A DNA stretch of 64,000 nt from Novosphingobium sp. SG707 (GCF_012275515.1 NZ_JAAZQL010000001.1:1133125-1197124); one strand, 5' to 3'; shown: positions 26,989-36,133, numbered from the stretch's first letter. The notes: generated by a model from the letters alone, not told the origin. Made by a program: numbers and translations.

Positions 26989-28173
26989 TTACGCGCCGAT
27001 GGCGGCGCGGAGACGCGCCATATCCTCATGCCTGCTGGCAATATCGCCGCGCGGCGCGGCCATGCGCAGATCGCGCAGGATTTCGAGCGAGCGCAGCAAA
27101 GCCTCCAGCGGCGGCCCGCTGGCGGTGATGCCCTGCATATGGCCCGGCGCCATTGTCTGCGCAGGACCGGCCACGAAACGGCTGACCAACTGATCGTGAT
27201 GCTGGGCCGCAATCGCGCCAAACGCATCGCACACCCCCAGAAAGGCCCGCACATTGGCCACAAACCACGGCGCATCGCGGTCGCTCTCCACATGATCGAG
27301 CAATTGATCGAGGATCGAGCGGCGGCTCATACACTCGCGCAGGCGCAATTGTTCGGCCGGCAGCATATAGGGCAGCTTTTCATGCAGCAATTGCGCGTAA
27401 TAGGGATCGCTGGCCCGGCACAGACCCAGCATCAGGTCGATCTCGTTGATCCCGGCAAAATCGCCCGCATTGGCCCCGCGATAGACCTGCCGCCCCACGC
27501 GATAAGGTTTGTAATAGGGCCGCACGCAATAGAAAAAGCGATCAATGTCAAGCGTTTCAAATAAGCGCGCATTGCACGCCGCCACGCCTTTCAGCGCTCC
27601 TTCTGCCTCGGCAAACAGCACATCGGCCACCGGGCTGCTCGCGCCCAGCGGCACCAGACGGGTCAGCGCATAGGCGGCGCTTTGCAGGCCGAAAATGCCT
27701 CGCGTGTTCTCATCGATGAACAGGAATTCGTCGTGCAAAGTGGTGAAACTGCGCCGCAACCCGCCCACCGCGCGATTATGCGTGGCCAGATGCGCGGTGG
27801 CGAAACGCGGCGCCATACCGATCGACACGCCCACATGCAGCGCCAGCGCGCTGGCCGTGGCAAAGGGCGAGGTGGTCTCGCGGTCCGGGTTGGTCAGTTC
27901 GTGGCGGCGCAGCGCCCCCAGATACATGCCCACATCGCCCAGCAATTCGAGCGCGCCGTCAAACCCGTCATGCGTGCGCCCCTCGGCCAGCAGGGGGGCC
28001 AGCAATTCCTCGCCCCGGCGCACCAGTTCCTCTTTCAGCTCGCCGCCTATGCCCTCGACCTGCGCGCGGTCGCCTTGCGCGAAATAGAGTTCCTCCAGCG
28101 CGGTGTTGATCGCGGCGAAATCGTGGCGGATCCATTGGTTGAGAGCGACATCAGGGGACATGGCGGGGGGCAT
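26989..28173 (-). CDS. PrnB-like protein (DUF1864, indoleamine 2,3-dioxygenase superfamily)
   Basis: Predicted heme protein of 394 aa. The start is ATG 28173 with GGAG 9 bases upstream; a TTG at 28191 is less likely. The central block FFYCVRPYYKPYRVGR, then GANAGDFAGINEIDLMLGLC (about residues 217-260), and the C-terminal HHDQLVSRFVAG (His pair about 325) match my memory of the PrnB family. PrnB converts chlorotryptophan in pyrrolnitrin synthesis and is a distant relative of indoleamine and tryptophan dioxygenases; its proximal heme histidine lies in the same C-terminal zone. No pyrrolnitrin genes are nearby. The catabolic neighbours (TonB receptor, amidohydrolases) suggest oxidation of an indole or similar ring, which is inference. 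Confidence 0.65.
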   Translation of the reverse strand: MPPAMSPDVALNQWIRHDFAAINTALEELYFAQGDRAQVEGIGGELKEELVRRGEELLAPLLAEGRTHDGFDGALELLGDVGMYLGALRRHELTNPDRETTSPFATASALALHVGVSIGMAPRFATAHLATHNRAVGGLRRSFTTLHDEFLFIDENTRGIFGLQSAAYALTRLVPLGASSPVADVLFAEAEGALKGVAACNARLFETLDIDRFFYCVRPYYKPYRVGRQVYRGANAGDFAGINEIDLMLGLCRASDPYYAQLLHEKLPYMLPAEQLRLRECMSRRSILDQLLDHVESDRDAPWFVANVRAFLGVCDAFGAIAAQHHDQLVSRFVAGPAQTMAPGHMQGITASGPPLEALLRSLEILRDLRMAAPRGDIASRHEDMARLRAAIGA

Positions 28174-28302
28174 GGCGCAAAGCTCCGGCAAGGTGTGAAT
28201 CGCAACATCCTATTCCAGCATATCCGGAAAAGGGTTCCTGATTTCCCGCCACATCGCCCTTGCGCAGAATAGATCACAACGCCAAAGGACCAGCAAGGAA
28301 CT

Positions 28303-28755
28303 CTATTCCGCCGCTGCCATCACCGCGCCCGCCCGCTTGATCCGCTTCATGCCGATGGTGGTGTTGAACCGCTCCACCCCCGGCATCCGGCGCAATTGCC
28401 CGCGCAACAATCCGTCCAGATGGGCCACGTCGCGCGCCATCACATGCAGCAGATAATCCGCATCGCCCGCCGTGGTATAACAGGCAATCACACTGGGATG
28501 CGCGCAGGCCGCCGCCTCGAACGCGGCATGGTCGGCAAAGCTGACCGACACCTGCACAAAGGCGTCCAGCGTCAGCCCCACCGCTTCCGGCTCGACCATC
28601 GCGCGATAACCAAGGATCGCGCCCGACGCCTCCAGCCCCTGCACCCGGTTCCAGCAGGGCGTCTTGGACATGCCCACCTCCTCGGCCAGATCAGCGAAGG
28701 ACTGGCGGGCATCGCGCTCCAGCGCGCCCAGAATGGCGCGGTCGAACCTGTCCAT
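28303..28755 (-). CDS. Lrp/AsnC-family transcriptional regulator
   Basis: 150-aa feast/famine regulator. The N-terminal HTH is LDRAILGALERD-like with SFADLAEEVGMSKTPCWNRVQGLEASG (about residues 18-44), and the C-terminal RAM effector domain is at about 65-140. Its ATG begins immediately after the TAA of the upstream amidohydrolase with no spacer, so the two form one transcript. As the only local regulator of the TonB/amidohydrolase locus, it is the best candidate to bind the shared 16-bp element. Confidence 0.9.
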   Translation of the reverse strand: MDRFDRAILGALERDARQSFADLAEEVGMSKTPCWNRVQGLEASGAILGYRAMVEPEAVGLTLDAFVQVSVSFADHAAFEAAACAHPSVIACYTTAGDADYLLHVMARDVAHLDGLLRGQLRRMPGVERFNTTIGMKRIKRAGAVMAAAE

Positions 28756-30063
28756 TTACAGCGTGCTCTTGCCCGATTGCTTCACCACGGCACCGCCCTT
28801 CATGACGAAGGAAACCTTCTCCAGCCGCCGCACATCCTGCAACGGATCGCCATCAACCGCCACCAGATCGGCAAAACGCCCCGCCTCAACGCGGCCCACA
28901 TCCTTGCTGCCCAGCAATTCGGCGGCAACCCCGGTGGCGGCGCGGATCGCGTCCATCGGCTTCATCCCGGCCTCGACCATCAGCGCAAATTCCTGCGCAT
29001 TCTCGCCATGGACCGACATGCCGAAAGTGTCGGTGCCAAAGGCTATCTTCACCCCCGCCAGATAGGCGTCATGCAGGTTCTTGCGCAGCACCGGGGCCAC
29101 ATGCAAAGCCTTGTCGGCGGTCGAGGGATTGAGCTGTTCAGGGTGGGTCTTGGCCCGCTGATAGACCTTGTCGCCCACCAGCATCGTGGGCACCAGATAG
29201 GTGCCATATTGCTTGTAGAGCTTATAGCTGCCCGCATCGCCAAACGATCCATGCTCGATCGAATCGACGCCCAGCGTGATGGCATGGTCGATCGCCTGCT
29301 TGCCATGGGCATGGGCCGCCACCTTCATCCCCAGCGCATGGGCGGTTTCCACCACCGCCTTGATTTCATCGTCGCTCATCAATTGCCAGTCGGGATTGTC
29401 GCCAATCGACATCACCCCGCCCGAAGGCATGATCTTGATCAGATCCACCCCTTCGCGATGCAACCGGCGCACGGTGCGGCGCGCATCATCGGCCCCATCG
29501 ACCAGATTGTCGGCAATATGCGGAATTTCCGCGATTTCCGGGTTCAGCCCATTGGCCCCGTCGCCATGCCCGCCCGTCGGCCCCAGCGCTGAACCGGCCA
29601 CCCACAGGCGCGGCCCCGGCACCGCCCCTTCGGCAATCTCACGCTTGAGCGCCACGACCACCGCCGTCTCGCCCCCGCAATCGCGCACCGAGGTAAAGCC
29701 TGCCAGCAAGGTGGCGCGGGCATAGGCGGTCGCGTCGATGGCGCGCTGGAAATCGCTGCGCGTCACGGCGTTGCGGATCGGGTCGCCGGGGTGGAAACCA
29801 TGGGTGATATGGTCATGCGTGTCGATCAGTCCGGGCAGCACCGTCTTGTCCGACAGATCGAGCACCGCCGCGCCGGGACGGGTAATGAAACCCGCCTCAA
29901 TCCCGGTGATGCGATCATCATGGATCAGGATCGAGACTTTCTCGCGCACCGCATCGCCAGCGCCATCGATCAGCCGCCCGGCATGGACCACCACATCGCC
30001 CGCATGGGCCGGAACCGAGGCCAACATCGTTGCGGCCAGAGCCAGACATGCCAGTTTACGCAT
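28756..30063 (-). CDS. Exported metal-dependent amidohydrolase (1)
   Basis: Amidohydrolase of 435 aa with a signal peptide (MRKLACLALAATMLASVPAHA); the start is ATG 30063. Metal ligands of the imidazolonepropionase-related / Xaa-Pro-dipeptidase-like family are visible: HxH in LIDTHDHIT (about residue 76), Lys in VDLIKIMPSGG (about 195), His in VAAHAHG (about 235), His in SIEHGS (about 255) and Asp in AFGTDTFG (about 327). Members of this exported group hydrolyse dipeptides, carbamates or mycotoxin amides. It is divergent from two more amidohydrolases and followed by the Lrp gene. Confidence 0.87.
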   Translation of the reverse strand: MRKLACLALAATMLASVPAHAGDVVVHAGRLIDGAGDAVREKVSILIHDDRITGIEAGFITRPGAAVLDLSDKTVLPGLIDTHDHITHGFHPGDPIRNAVTRSDFQRAIDATAYARATLLAGFTSVRDCGGETAVVVALKREIAEGAVPGPRLWVAGSALGPTGGHGDGANGLNPEIAEIPHIADNLVDGADDARRTVRRLHREGVDLIKIMPSGGVMSIGDNPDWQLMSDDEIKAVVETAHALGMKVAAHAHGKQAIDHAITLGVDSIEHGSFGDAGSYKLYKQYGTYLVPTMLVGDKVYQRAKTHPEQLNPSTADKALHVAPVLRKNLHDAYLAGVKIAFGTDTFGMSVHGENAQEFALMVEAGMKPMDAIRAATGVAAELLGSKDVGRVEAGRFADLVAVDGDPLQDVRRLEKVSFVMKGGAVVKQSGKSTL

Positions 30064-30252
30064 AAATTCCCTTTCCCCCGGCGGCGATGGCCCGCCTTCA
30101 TCGCGATGATAGCGCAATTTTGATCGAACGCTATCGCTGAAACTTGCGTCAGCATGAATTATATCATATGATTTTGCATACGTTAAAGAGCGAATTGCTC
30201 CAGGCTGCTTTCCGCCCTTCCATCCGCCCACTCCCACCTTATGAGGTCAATC
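30064..30252. promoter_or_regulatory. Divergent amidohydrolase control region
   Basis: 189 bp between oppositely oriented amidohydrolase genes. It holds the second copy of the 16-bp element (30164-30179) and the perfect palindrome ATCATATGAT at 30163-30172. GAGG at 30243-30246 is the ribosome site for the rightward gene. Confidence 0.6.
30164..30179 (+). repeat. Shared 16-bp element, copy 2
   Basis: TCATATGATTTTGCAT is identical, in inverted orientation, to 25547-25562. The two copies are about 4.6 kb apart, and both lie in divergent promoters of the same catabolic locus. Confidence 0.65.
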
Positions 30253-31677
30253 ATGCCAAACCTGCTTCGATGGGCTATGCTGTCCGGCCTGCTCTGCGGC
30301 GCGGCGATGGCGCCCTATGCGCTGGCCCAAAGCGCCCTGTCGCCCGCCGCGCAGGCCGCTCTGGCCACGCCGGGCGCCCCGGCCCAACCCGAAGCCGAAC
30401 ATAGCCGCCTGCGCCTGCTGCGCGCCGGAGCCTTACTGGCCGTGCCGGGCGAGGCGGTGCGGGGGCAAAGCACGCTGGTGATAGGCGCGGATGGACGGAT
30501 TACCGCTATCCACCCCGGAGGGCCCGAGGCCGCCACGCTTGGCCTGCCCTCCGACACCGAGGTGATTGATCTCAAGAATCAATTCGTGATGCCCGGCTTC
30601 ATGGATGTCCATGTCCATCTGACCAGCGGCGGCATCGCCGGGCATATGCCCGATGCTGCCCTGCGTGAAGAGGATGGGTTCTTTGCCCTCAACGGCGCGC
30701 GCAATGCGCGGGCAACGCTGATGGCGGGCTTTACCACGGTGCGCGATCTGGGCGCGGCGGATGGGGCGATCTATCCCTTGCGCGATGCGGTGCGGGCCGG
30801 GATCGTGGCCGGGCCGCATATCCTGGCCGCAGGCGCCGGAATCAGCCCCACGAACGGCCATGCCGATGTCCATGGCCTGCGCAAGGCTTTGTTGGCGGCG
30901 GCCGATCGCGGCAACACCTGCAACGGCGCCGATGATTGCATGCGCGCTACCCGCGAGGCGATCCGCGCGGGGGCCGATGTCATCAAGGTCCATGTGACCG
31001 GCGGCGTCACCGACAGTTCGGACACCGGCACCGGCCAGCAGTTTACCGACGCCGAATTGCAGGCCATCGCCTGGACCGCGCATTCGATGGGCCGCAAAGT
31101 GACCACCCATGCCCATGGCAAGGAAGGCATCGATGCCGCCGTGCGCGCAGGCTATGACAGTATCGAACATGCGATGTGGGCGGATGAGGAAAGCCTCAAG
31201 GCGATGAAGGCGCGGGGCACATGGCTGGTGCCCACGGTCTGGCCCATCGACTGGGTGGGCGATACGCCGGAAAAAGTGCGCAAAGGCCCCTTCCGCAATC
31301 TCAACGAAAACTCGATGGCCAAGATGCTGCTGCTGGGCGATCAGCCGAAGAAGCTGGCGCGCATGGCGGTGCGGCTGGGGGTTCCCATCGCGCTGGGCAC
31401 GGATTCGGGCATTTCGCCCCATGGCACCAACGGGCGCGAGATGATCGAATATGTCGCCGCCGGGATGAGCCCGATGGAGGCACTGAAAACCGGCACGGTC
31501 AATGCCGCCGCCGCCATGGGCCTGAAGGATCGCGGGCGGATTGCGCCGGGGATGCTGGCCGATGTGATCGCGCTGGGCGGCGATCCGATCCGCGACATTG
31601 CGCAGGTTCTCAATGTCCGTTTCGTGATGCGCGACGGCATTATTTTCAAACAATCAGGCATCGCGCAGGGAGAGTGA
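30253..31677 (+). CDS. Exported metal-dependent amidohydrolase (2)
   Basis: 474 aa from ATG 30253 (GAGG 6 bases upstream), with a signal peptide ending ...APYALAQ and a short Ala/Pro-rich linker. The metal centre residues are HxH in MDVHVHLTSGG (about residue 118), Lys in DVIKVHVTGG (about 248), His in THAHGKEG (about 283), His in SIEHAMW (about 303) and Asp in ALGTDSGISPHG (about 378). It is close in pattern to amidohydrolase 1 and belongs to the same exported imidazolonepropionase-like group. It is co-transcribed with amidohydrolase 3, with a 2-bp gap. Confidence 0.87.
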   Translation: MPNLLRWAMLSGLLCGAAMAPYALAQSALSPAAQAALATPGAPAQPEAEHSRLRLLRAGALLAVPGEAVRGQSTLVIGADGRITAIHPGGPEAATLGLPSDTEVIDLKNQFVMPGFMDVHVHLTSGGIAGHMPDAALREEDGFFALNGARNARATLMAGFTTVRDLGAADGAIYPLRDAVRAGIVAGPHILAAGAGISPTNGHADVHGLRKALLAAADRGNTCNGADDCMRATREAIRAGADVIKVHVTGGVTDSSDTGTGQQFTDAELQAIAWTAHSMGRKVTTHAHGKEGIDAAVRAGYDSIEHAMWADEESLKAMKARGTWLVPTVWPIDWVGDTPEKVRKGPFRNLNENSMAKMLLLGDQPKKLARMAVRLGVPIALGTDSGISPHGTNGREMIEYVAAGMSPMEALKTGTVNAAAAMGLKDRGRIAPGMLADVIALGGDPIRDIAQVLNVRFVMRDGIIFKQSGIAQGE

Positions 31678-31679
31678 AT

Positions 31680-33092
31680 ATGCGTGCGTTTCTATCCGTC
31701 CTGGCCATGGCCGCCGCGCTGGCATCGGCTCCGGCGCGGGCCGAGGATCTGATTATCGACCATGTGACCCTGCTGGACGGCACGGGCGCGCCTGCCCGCG
31801 CCGATATGAGCGTGGGGATCGACAAGGGCCGCTTTACCTTCATCGCCCCCACTGCCTCGGCCTCGCGCGCATCGGGTCGGCATATGGATGCCAAGGGGCA
31901 ATTCCTGATCCCCGGCCTGATCGAAACGCATGCCCATATCCGTCTGCCCTCGAACGCCAATCCGGCGGCCGAGGCGCCGCTTGATGAAAACGACCTGCCT
32001 ATCCAGCCGACCTATTCCGCCGCCGAGCTGGAAAAGGCCCATGAGATGGGCGTGGGCGTGCTGGCGGGCTATCTCTATTCGGGCGTGACGACGCTGTTCG
32101 ATGCGGGCAATTATGCGCCCTATATCCTGCGCCTGCGCGCCGAGGAACGCGCGGGCAAGATCGCCGCGCCGCATATCATGGCCACCGGCAATCTGGTGAC
32201 CTATCCGGGCAGCCATGCCGATGCGGTGGCGGTGCGGATCGCCGACTGGCCTGCGGATCGGCCCAAATTCCTCGCCTATCTGCGCGAGCAAAAGCCCGAT
32301 ATCGTCAAGATCACCTATGAGGAGCATGGCTGGGGCACGCGCCCGATGGTGTCCCTGATGCCGCTGCCGTTGATGCAGCAGATCATTGTGGAGGCCAATC
32401 GCCACGGAGTACGCACGGTGATCCACACCTCCAACGAAATCCGCTCGGTCGAGGCGCTTTCGGTGGGGGCCGATGCCCTGGCCCATCCCGTCATTCAGGC
32501 GCCGATCAGCGATGGTTTTGCCCGAGAAATGGGCGCGAAAAAGACGCCCTTTGCCACCACGCTGACAATTGGCGATGGCTACAGCCGGTTGGTCGAACAT
32601 CCCGAATATCTCGATCAGCCGCTTTATAAAGCCGCACTTTCGCCGCAGGAAATCGAGACCTTGCGCAAGGAAACCCTGCCCGCGTGGAAGGCGCGGGGTT
32701 GGACATGGTGGATGAAGCTGATGACGCCGGTGGCCGCCGAGAACATCCGCAAGGTCTATGAGGCAGGCGGCGTGGTGGCGATCGGCACCGACCAGTCGCT
32801 GGGCCCGGCAGTGCATCGGGAAATGGAATTGTTGCAGCAGCAAGGCATCGCGCCCGCCGCGATCCTGCGCATGGCCACACTCAATGGCGCGATGCTGCTG
32901 GGCCGAGCAGCGGATCTGGGCAGTATCGAGTGCGGGAAACTGGCCGATGCGGTGTTGCTCTCGGCCGATCCGGCGCGGGACATCAACAATGCCAAGGCCA
33001 TCGTCGCGGTGATCAAACAGGGCGTGCTGGTCGATGAGGACAAGCTGCCCCTGCCCGGCGGCCGGCGGGCGCTGCGGCGCCCCTTGCGGTAA
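31680..33092 (+). CDS. Exported metal-dependent amidohydrolase (3)
   Basis: 470 aa with a signal peptide (MRAFLSVLAMAAALASAPARA). Metal ligands: HxH in IETHAHIRLP (about residue 81), Lys in DIVKITYEEHG (about 213), His in TVIHTSNE (about 249), His in ALAHPVIQ (about 271) and Asp in AIGTDQSLG (about 371). The sequence is more divergent than its two neighbours, for example HIRLPSN after the HxH, so it likely acts on a different intermediate or substrate. It begins 2 bp after the stop of amidohydrolase 2, preceded by AGGGAGAG. Confidence 0.86.
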   Translation: MRAFLSVLAMAAALASAPARAEDLIIDHVTLLDGTGAPARADMSVGIDKGRFTFIAPTASASRASGRHMDAKGQFLIPGLIETHAHIRLPSNANPAAEAPLDENDLPIQPTYSAAELEKAHEMGVGVLAGYLYSGVTTLFDAGNYAPYILRLRAEERAGKIAAPHIMATGNLVTYPGSHADAVAVRIADWPADRPKFLAYLREQKPDIVKITYEEHGWGTRPMVSLMPLPLMQQIIVEANRHGVRTVIHTSNEIRSVEALSVGADALAHPVIQAPISDGFAREMGAKKTPFATTLTIGDGYSRLVEHPEYLDQPLYKAALSPQEIETLRKETLPAWKARGWTWWMKLMTPVAAENIRKVYEAGGVVAIGTDQSLGPAVHREMELLQQQGIAPAAILRMATLNGAMLLGRAADLGSIECGKLADAVLLSADPARDINNAKAIVAVIKQGVLVDEDKLPLPGGRRALRRPLR

Positions 33093-33110
33093 AAAGCGTC
33101 AAAGGCGAGC

Positions 33111-33128
33111 GCCGCCCCGTCGGGCGGC
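33111..33128. terminator. Stem-loop between convergent genes
   Basis: GCCGCCC-cgtc-GGGCGGC lies between the amidohydrolase 3 stop and the HWE kinase stop. There is no T run, so it may be only part of a termination region. Confidence 0.4.
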
Positions 33129-33139
33129 CTCACCGGCGA

Positions 33140-34276
33140 TTACGACGGCTCCTTGCCAAGACGGCACAGGGCGCCGCTGTTCGCCTTGATGGTGCAGACC
33201 AGACCCTCGGCCGCGTAATCGAGATCGACATCGGCCTCCAGATCACCCGCCAATGCCCGCTCCAGCATTCTGGTGCCGAACCCATATTTCTCGGGCGGAG
33301 AAACCTGTGGACCGCCCGCCTCTGTCCAGACGAAATGCAATTGGCCTCCAATCCATTCCCAGGCGATGGTCACGCTGCCGTTCGGGCGGGAAAGCGCGCC
33401 ATATTTGATCGCGTTGGTGCAGAGTTCATGCAGGGCCAGAGCAAAAGTGACCGCCGCCCTCGGGTCCAGCAAGACCTGTGGACCGCTGGCCTGCACCTGA
33501 TCGGAAACGCCGCAGGATTCGACAGATCCCGCAATGACATCGGGCAGCGTAGCATGTTCCCAATGGGTCTGCGTCAGGGAATCATGCGCGCGGGCCAGCG
33601 CGACAAGGCGGCGGCTGAACGTCTCATGCTGGGCGGCTGATGCAGCCTCAAGCCCAAAGGTCTGGCGCGCCAGAGCCTGCACGACCGCCAGCGTGTTTTT
33701 CACGCGGTGGTTCAGTTCCTCAATCAGCAATTGCTGGCGGCGCGCACTGTCGGCCAGAGCGCGCTGCGCGGCGCGAAGTTCGGTTGAATCATAATAATAG
33801 CAAATCACGCCCAACTGATCATCCGGCAGGCGCACCCGGTGCAATTCCCACTCATAGCCTTCCACATCATCCACATCGTTCCTGTTCCGCACGAAATTGC
33901 GCGAAAGATAGGGTTCGCCCGTTTCCAGCGTATGGCGAAACCGGCCGATGATTTCCTCCGCCGTTTCGGGGGGCCACAGAATATGCATGGCTTCGCGAAA
34001 GGGGCGGCCGATCACGGGTCGGACATTGCGGAAGGCGCCGTCTTGCGAACGCTCGTTCATGGCAAGGATGCACATGTTCTCATCAATTACATAGATGCCA
34101 AAGGGGCATCGGTTGATGAGTTCGATGAAAATATCGTCCTGGCGGTCGGTATGCTGGATGATCTGCTCTAGCCATTCATCGGGATTGTTGCTCGTAGAAA
34201 TACGGAGCAATAAGCTGCTACGATTAGACAAGCGGCCCGAAATATTTTCAACTTCAAAGCCGGAACGATGCCCCAT
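33140..34276 (-). CDS. PAS-domain HWE-type sensor histidine kinase
   Basis: Cytoplasmic kinase of 378 aa with no membrane helix. A PAS domain is at about residues 50-165 (CPFGIYVIDENMCILAMNE, and a PAC-like end YYYDSTEL). The HWE kinase domain follows, with phosphoacceptor His in ELNHRVKNTLAVVQALARQ (about 185), the ATPase helix ALHELCTNAIKYGAL (about 287) and the diagnostic WTEAGGP (about 316). Alphaproteobacterial HWE kinases often act in general stress or light responses. No response regulator lies next to it. The upstream gene on the same strand is the HD hydrolase, 168 bp away. Confidence 0.9.
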   Translation of the reverse strand: MGHRSGFEVENISGRLSNRSSLLLRISTSNNPDEWLEQIIQHTDRQDDIFIELINRCPFGIYVIDENMCILAMNERSQDGAFRNVRPVIGRPFREAMHILWPPETAEEIIGRFRHTLETGEPYLSRNFVRNRNDVDDVEGYEWELHRVRLPDDQLGVICYYYDSTELRAAQRALADSARRQQLLIEELNHRVKNTLAVVQALARQTFGLEAASAAQHETFSRRLVALARAHDSLTQTHWEHATLPDVIAGSVESCGVSDQVQASGPQVLLDPRAAVTFALALHELCTNAIKYGALSRPNGSVTIAWEWIGGQLHFVWTEAGGPQVSPPEKYGFGTRMLERALAGDLEADVDLDYAAEGLVCTIKANSGALCRLGKEPS

Positions 34277-34444
34277 GACTTTTTCCTTAAGGGGTTTTAC
34301 ATTGGCATGATAACCTAAACATCTTCAGAGAACATGCGATTTTTTGCAAACATATCGCAGCAAATTCATTGCCCGCCCCGCTATTGGCATCAGGATGATT
34401 TTCGGCAATACTCAAGGGCAGTCATGGGCGGTGTTGAGAAGAAA

Positions 34445-35068
34445 TCAGCCAGGGCCAAAGTTGCTTGCGCCCAACTCCCACCCGATATTGCGCTCCAGCA
34501 TTTTGGCCTCTGCCACGGTCAGTTGGCGGCTCTGAAGCAGATCATCGCCAAGCCCGGTCAATATTTTCGCCCGCGCCGCGCGGAACGGATCCTCGGGCAC
34601 GAAGGCATATTCCTGGCGGACGCCCGCCGCATACCATGCATAGACAGCAGGATCGGAATGCCACAGGATGCTCAGATCGGCCTTGAGGAGAAGATTGACC
34701 GCTTCATCCTCGACCTTGCGTTCCTGCCGGAAATGGTGGCTCTTGGTTGCCATGATCATCGCTGAGACCAATGATCTGTCGAGCGGCGGCGGTGCGCATT
34801 TGTCTGCAACGGACTCGAACAGGGCCAGTGATCTTTCCTCATTGTCGGAGCGGGTCGGGTCATAAATGATGTCATGAAACAGCGCCGCCGCCGCCATTTC
34901 GGACGCGAAAGGATGCTCGGCCGGAATCTGGCGCAGCATAAGATCGATATGGCGAAGCGTATGGTAGTAACGATGCGGTTCGCTATGATGGTCGATGATG
35001 AGCGCGCGGATATCGCCGGGAATATTCAACCGGTCGAAAGCGGCAATCAGCCAAGGATGGTCGGACAT
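34445..35068 (-). CDS. HD-superfamily metal-dependent hydrolase
   Basis: 207-aa predicted phosphohydrolase starting at ATG 35068 (MSDHPW). HD-domain metal ligands are visible in YYHTLRHIDLML (His, about residues 33-44), the HD pair in ALFHDIIYDPTRSDNEERS (about 62-80) and His in TKSHHFRQ (about 108-115). Proteins of this group are widespread in bacteria and mostly uncharacterised; nucleotide or metabolite phosphatase activity is assumed. It is divergent from the DUF4031 gene with a 62-bp gap. Confidence 0.85.
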   Translation of the reverse strand: MSDHPWLIAAFDRLNIPGDIRALIIDHHSEPHRYYHTLRHIDLMLRQIPAEHPFASEMAAAALFHDIIYDPTRSDNEERSLALFESVADKCAPPPLDRSLVSAMIMATKSHHFRQERKVEDEAVNLLLKADLSILWHSDPAVYAWYAAGVRQEYAFVPEDPFRAARAKILTGLGDDLLQSRQLTVAEAKMLERNIGWELGASNFGPG

Positions 35069-35130
35069 GCTCGGGCCTCCGGAGCCCAGACTAGATGGAC
35101 GGGAATGACAGTGCAACCGCCGGTGATGCC

Positions 35131-35511
35131 ATGAGTGTCTATGTCGACAGCGCCATTCACACCCTGCGCGGGCGGTTGATGTGCCATATGTTCTCGCCGG
35201 ATCTGGATCAGTTGCACGCCATGGCCGAAAGGATCGGCATCGAGCAACGGTGGTTTCAGGACCCTTTGACCATGCGCGTATCCTGGCCCCATTACGATCT
35301 GGATCAGGCGCGCCGCGCCATTGCGATAGATATGGGCGCGGTCATTTGCGACAGGTATCAGACTGTTGCCATGGCAGCGATCATTCAGGGCAGGCCCGAC
35401 AAGTTGCGGCGCATCCGGGCCCTTGCCGATCCGGGCCGTGGCTTTGCCCCGGCGGTCCACGTTCCGACATGGCTGGCCGAGCAGGGTTTCCCGCAGGTCT
35501 GGGATTGGTAA
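35131..35511 (+). CDS. DUF4031 domain protein
   Basis: 126-aa soluble protein beginning MSVYVDSAIHTLRGRLMCHM and containing PLTMRVSWPHYDL. The early aspartate, the CHM motif and the PHYDL segment are characteristic of DUF4031, a small conserved family often found near HD-type hydrolases, as here. The function is unknown. The ATG at 35131 is preferred to 35095 because it gives the family's usual start. Confidence 0.72.
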   Translation: MSVYVDSAIHTLRGRLMCHMFSPDLDQLHAMAERIGIEQRWFQDPLTMRVSWPHYDLDQARRAIAIDMGAVICDRYQTVAMAAIIQGRPDKLRRIRALADPGRGFAPAVHVPTWLAEQGFPQVWDW

Positions 35512-35605
35512 GCGGGATCTGGGGACACAATGACCCTTATGCGCCAAGACATCGCACGAGCGGGTCGCACGATGCCTTGGCATGGCCGAAAAAACGGCGG
35601 AACAT

Positions 35606-36133
35606 TCAGATTGCGGGGAAATCGACCTGCGTTCCGGCCACATTGTTGATCAGGTTGGTGAAGAAATTCTCCGCCACCGTGGCTACGATTTCGATAATCT
35701 GCGCCTCGGTGAAACCGGCCGCGCGCAACGGTTCGAGATCGGCCTGCGTCACCTTGCCGCGCGTGTGGGCCACCTGCCGGGCGAAGGCTACCACGGCGGC
35801 ATCCCTGGCTTCCGGCGCATCACCCTGCTTGGCCATGGCGATTTCTTCATGGCTCAGCTTGGCGAAGGTGAAGGCGGTAAAGCTGTGCGCGGCATCGCAA
35901 TATTCGCAGCCATTGACCGCCGCCACGGCCAGAGCAATCCGCTCGCGCGTCTTGAGATCAAGCGCCTTGCCGAGATTTTGGCTGAGGGCGGCATGGGCAG
36001 TGATGACGGCCGGGCTGTTCGACAGGACGCGGAAGAAGTTGGGCACCTGACCCAGCCTGGCCTTGATCGCCTGCAGGGTGGCCTGTGATCCCTCGGGGGC
36101 GGCCTCCATGGCCGGGGCGCCGATACGTGACAT
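35606..36133 (-). CDS. Carboxymuconolactone decarboxylase / AhpD-family protein
   Basis: 175-aa all-helical protein with the AhpD-type redox motif CEYCDAAH (about residues 76-83), so a peroxidase-like alkylhydroperoxidase role is more likely than true decarboxylation. It is the last gene of an operon with two SDRs. The divergent GlxA-type regulator probably controls the group in response to a reactive or electrophilic stress; that is inference from position. Confidence 0.87.
   Translation of the reverse strand: MSRIGAPAMEAAPEGSQATLQAIKARLGQVPNFFRVLSNSPAVITAHAALSQNLGKALDLKTRERIALAVAAVNGCEYCDAAHSFTAFTFAKLSHEEIAMAKQGDAPEARDAAVVAFARQVAHTRGKVTQADLEPLRAAGFTEAQIIEIVATVAENFFTNLINNVAGTQVDFPAI

Noticed and set aside
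26989..28173. Pyrrolnitrin biosynthesis cluster
   Set aside because: Only a PrnB-like gene is present. No flavin halogenase, PrnD-type oxygenase or flavin reductase lies nearby, so biosynthesis of pyrrolnitrin is not supported.
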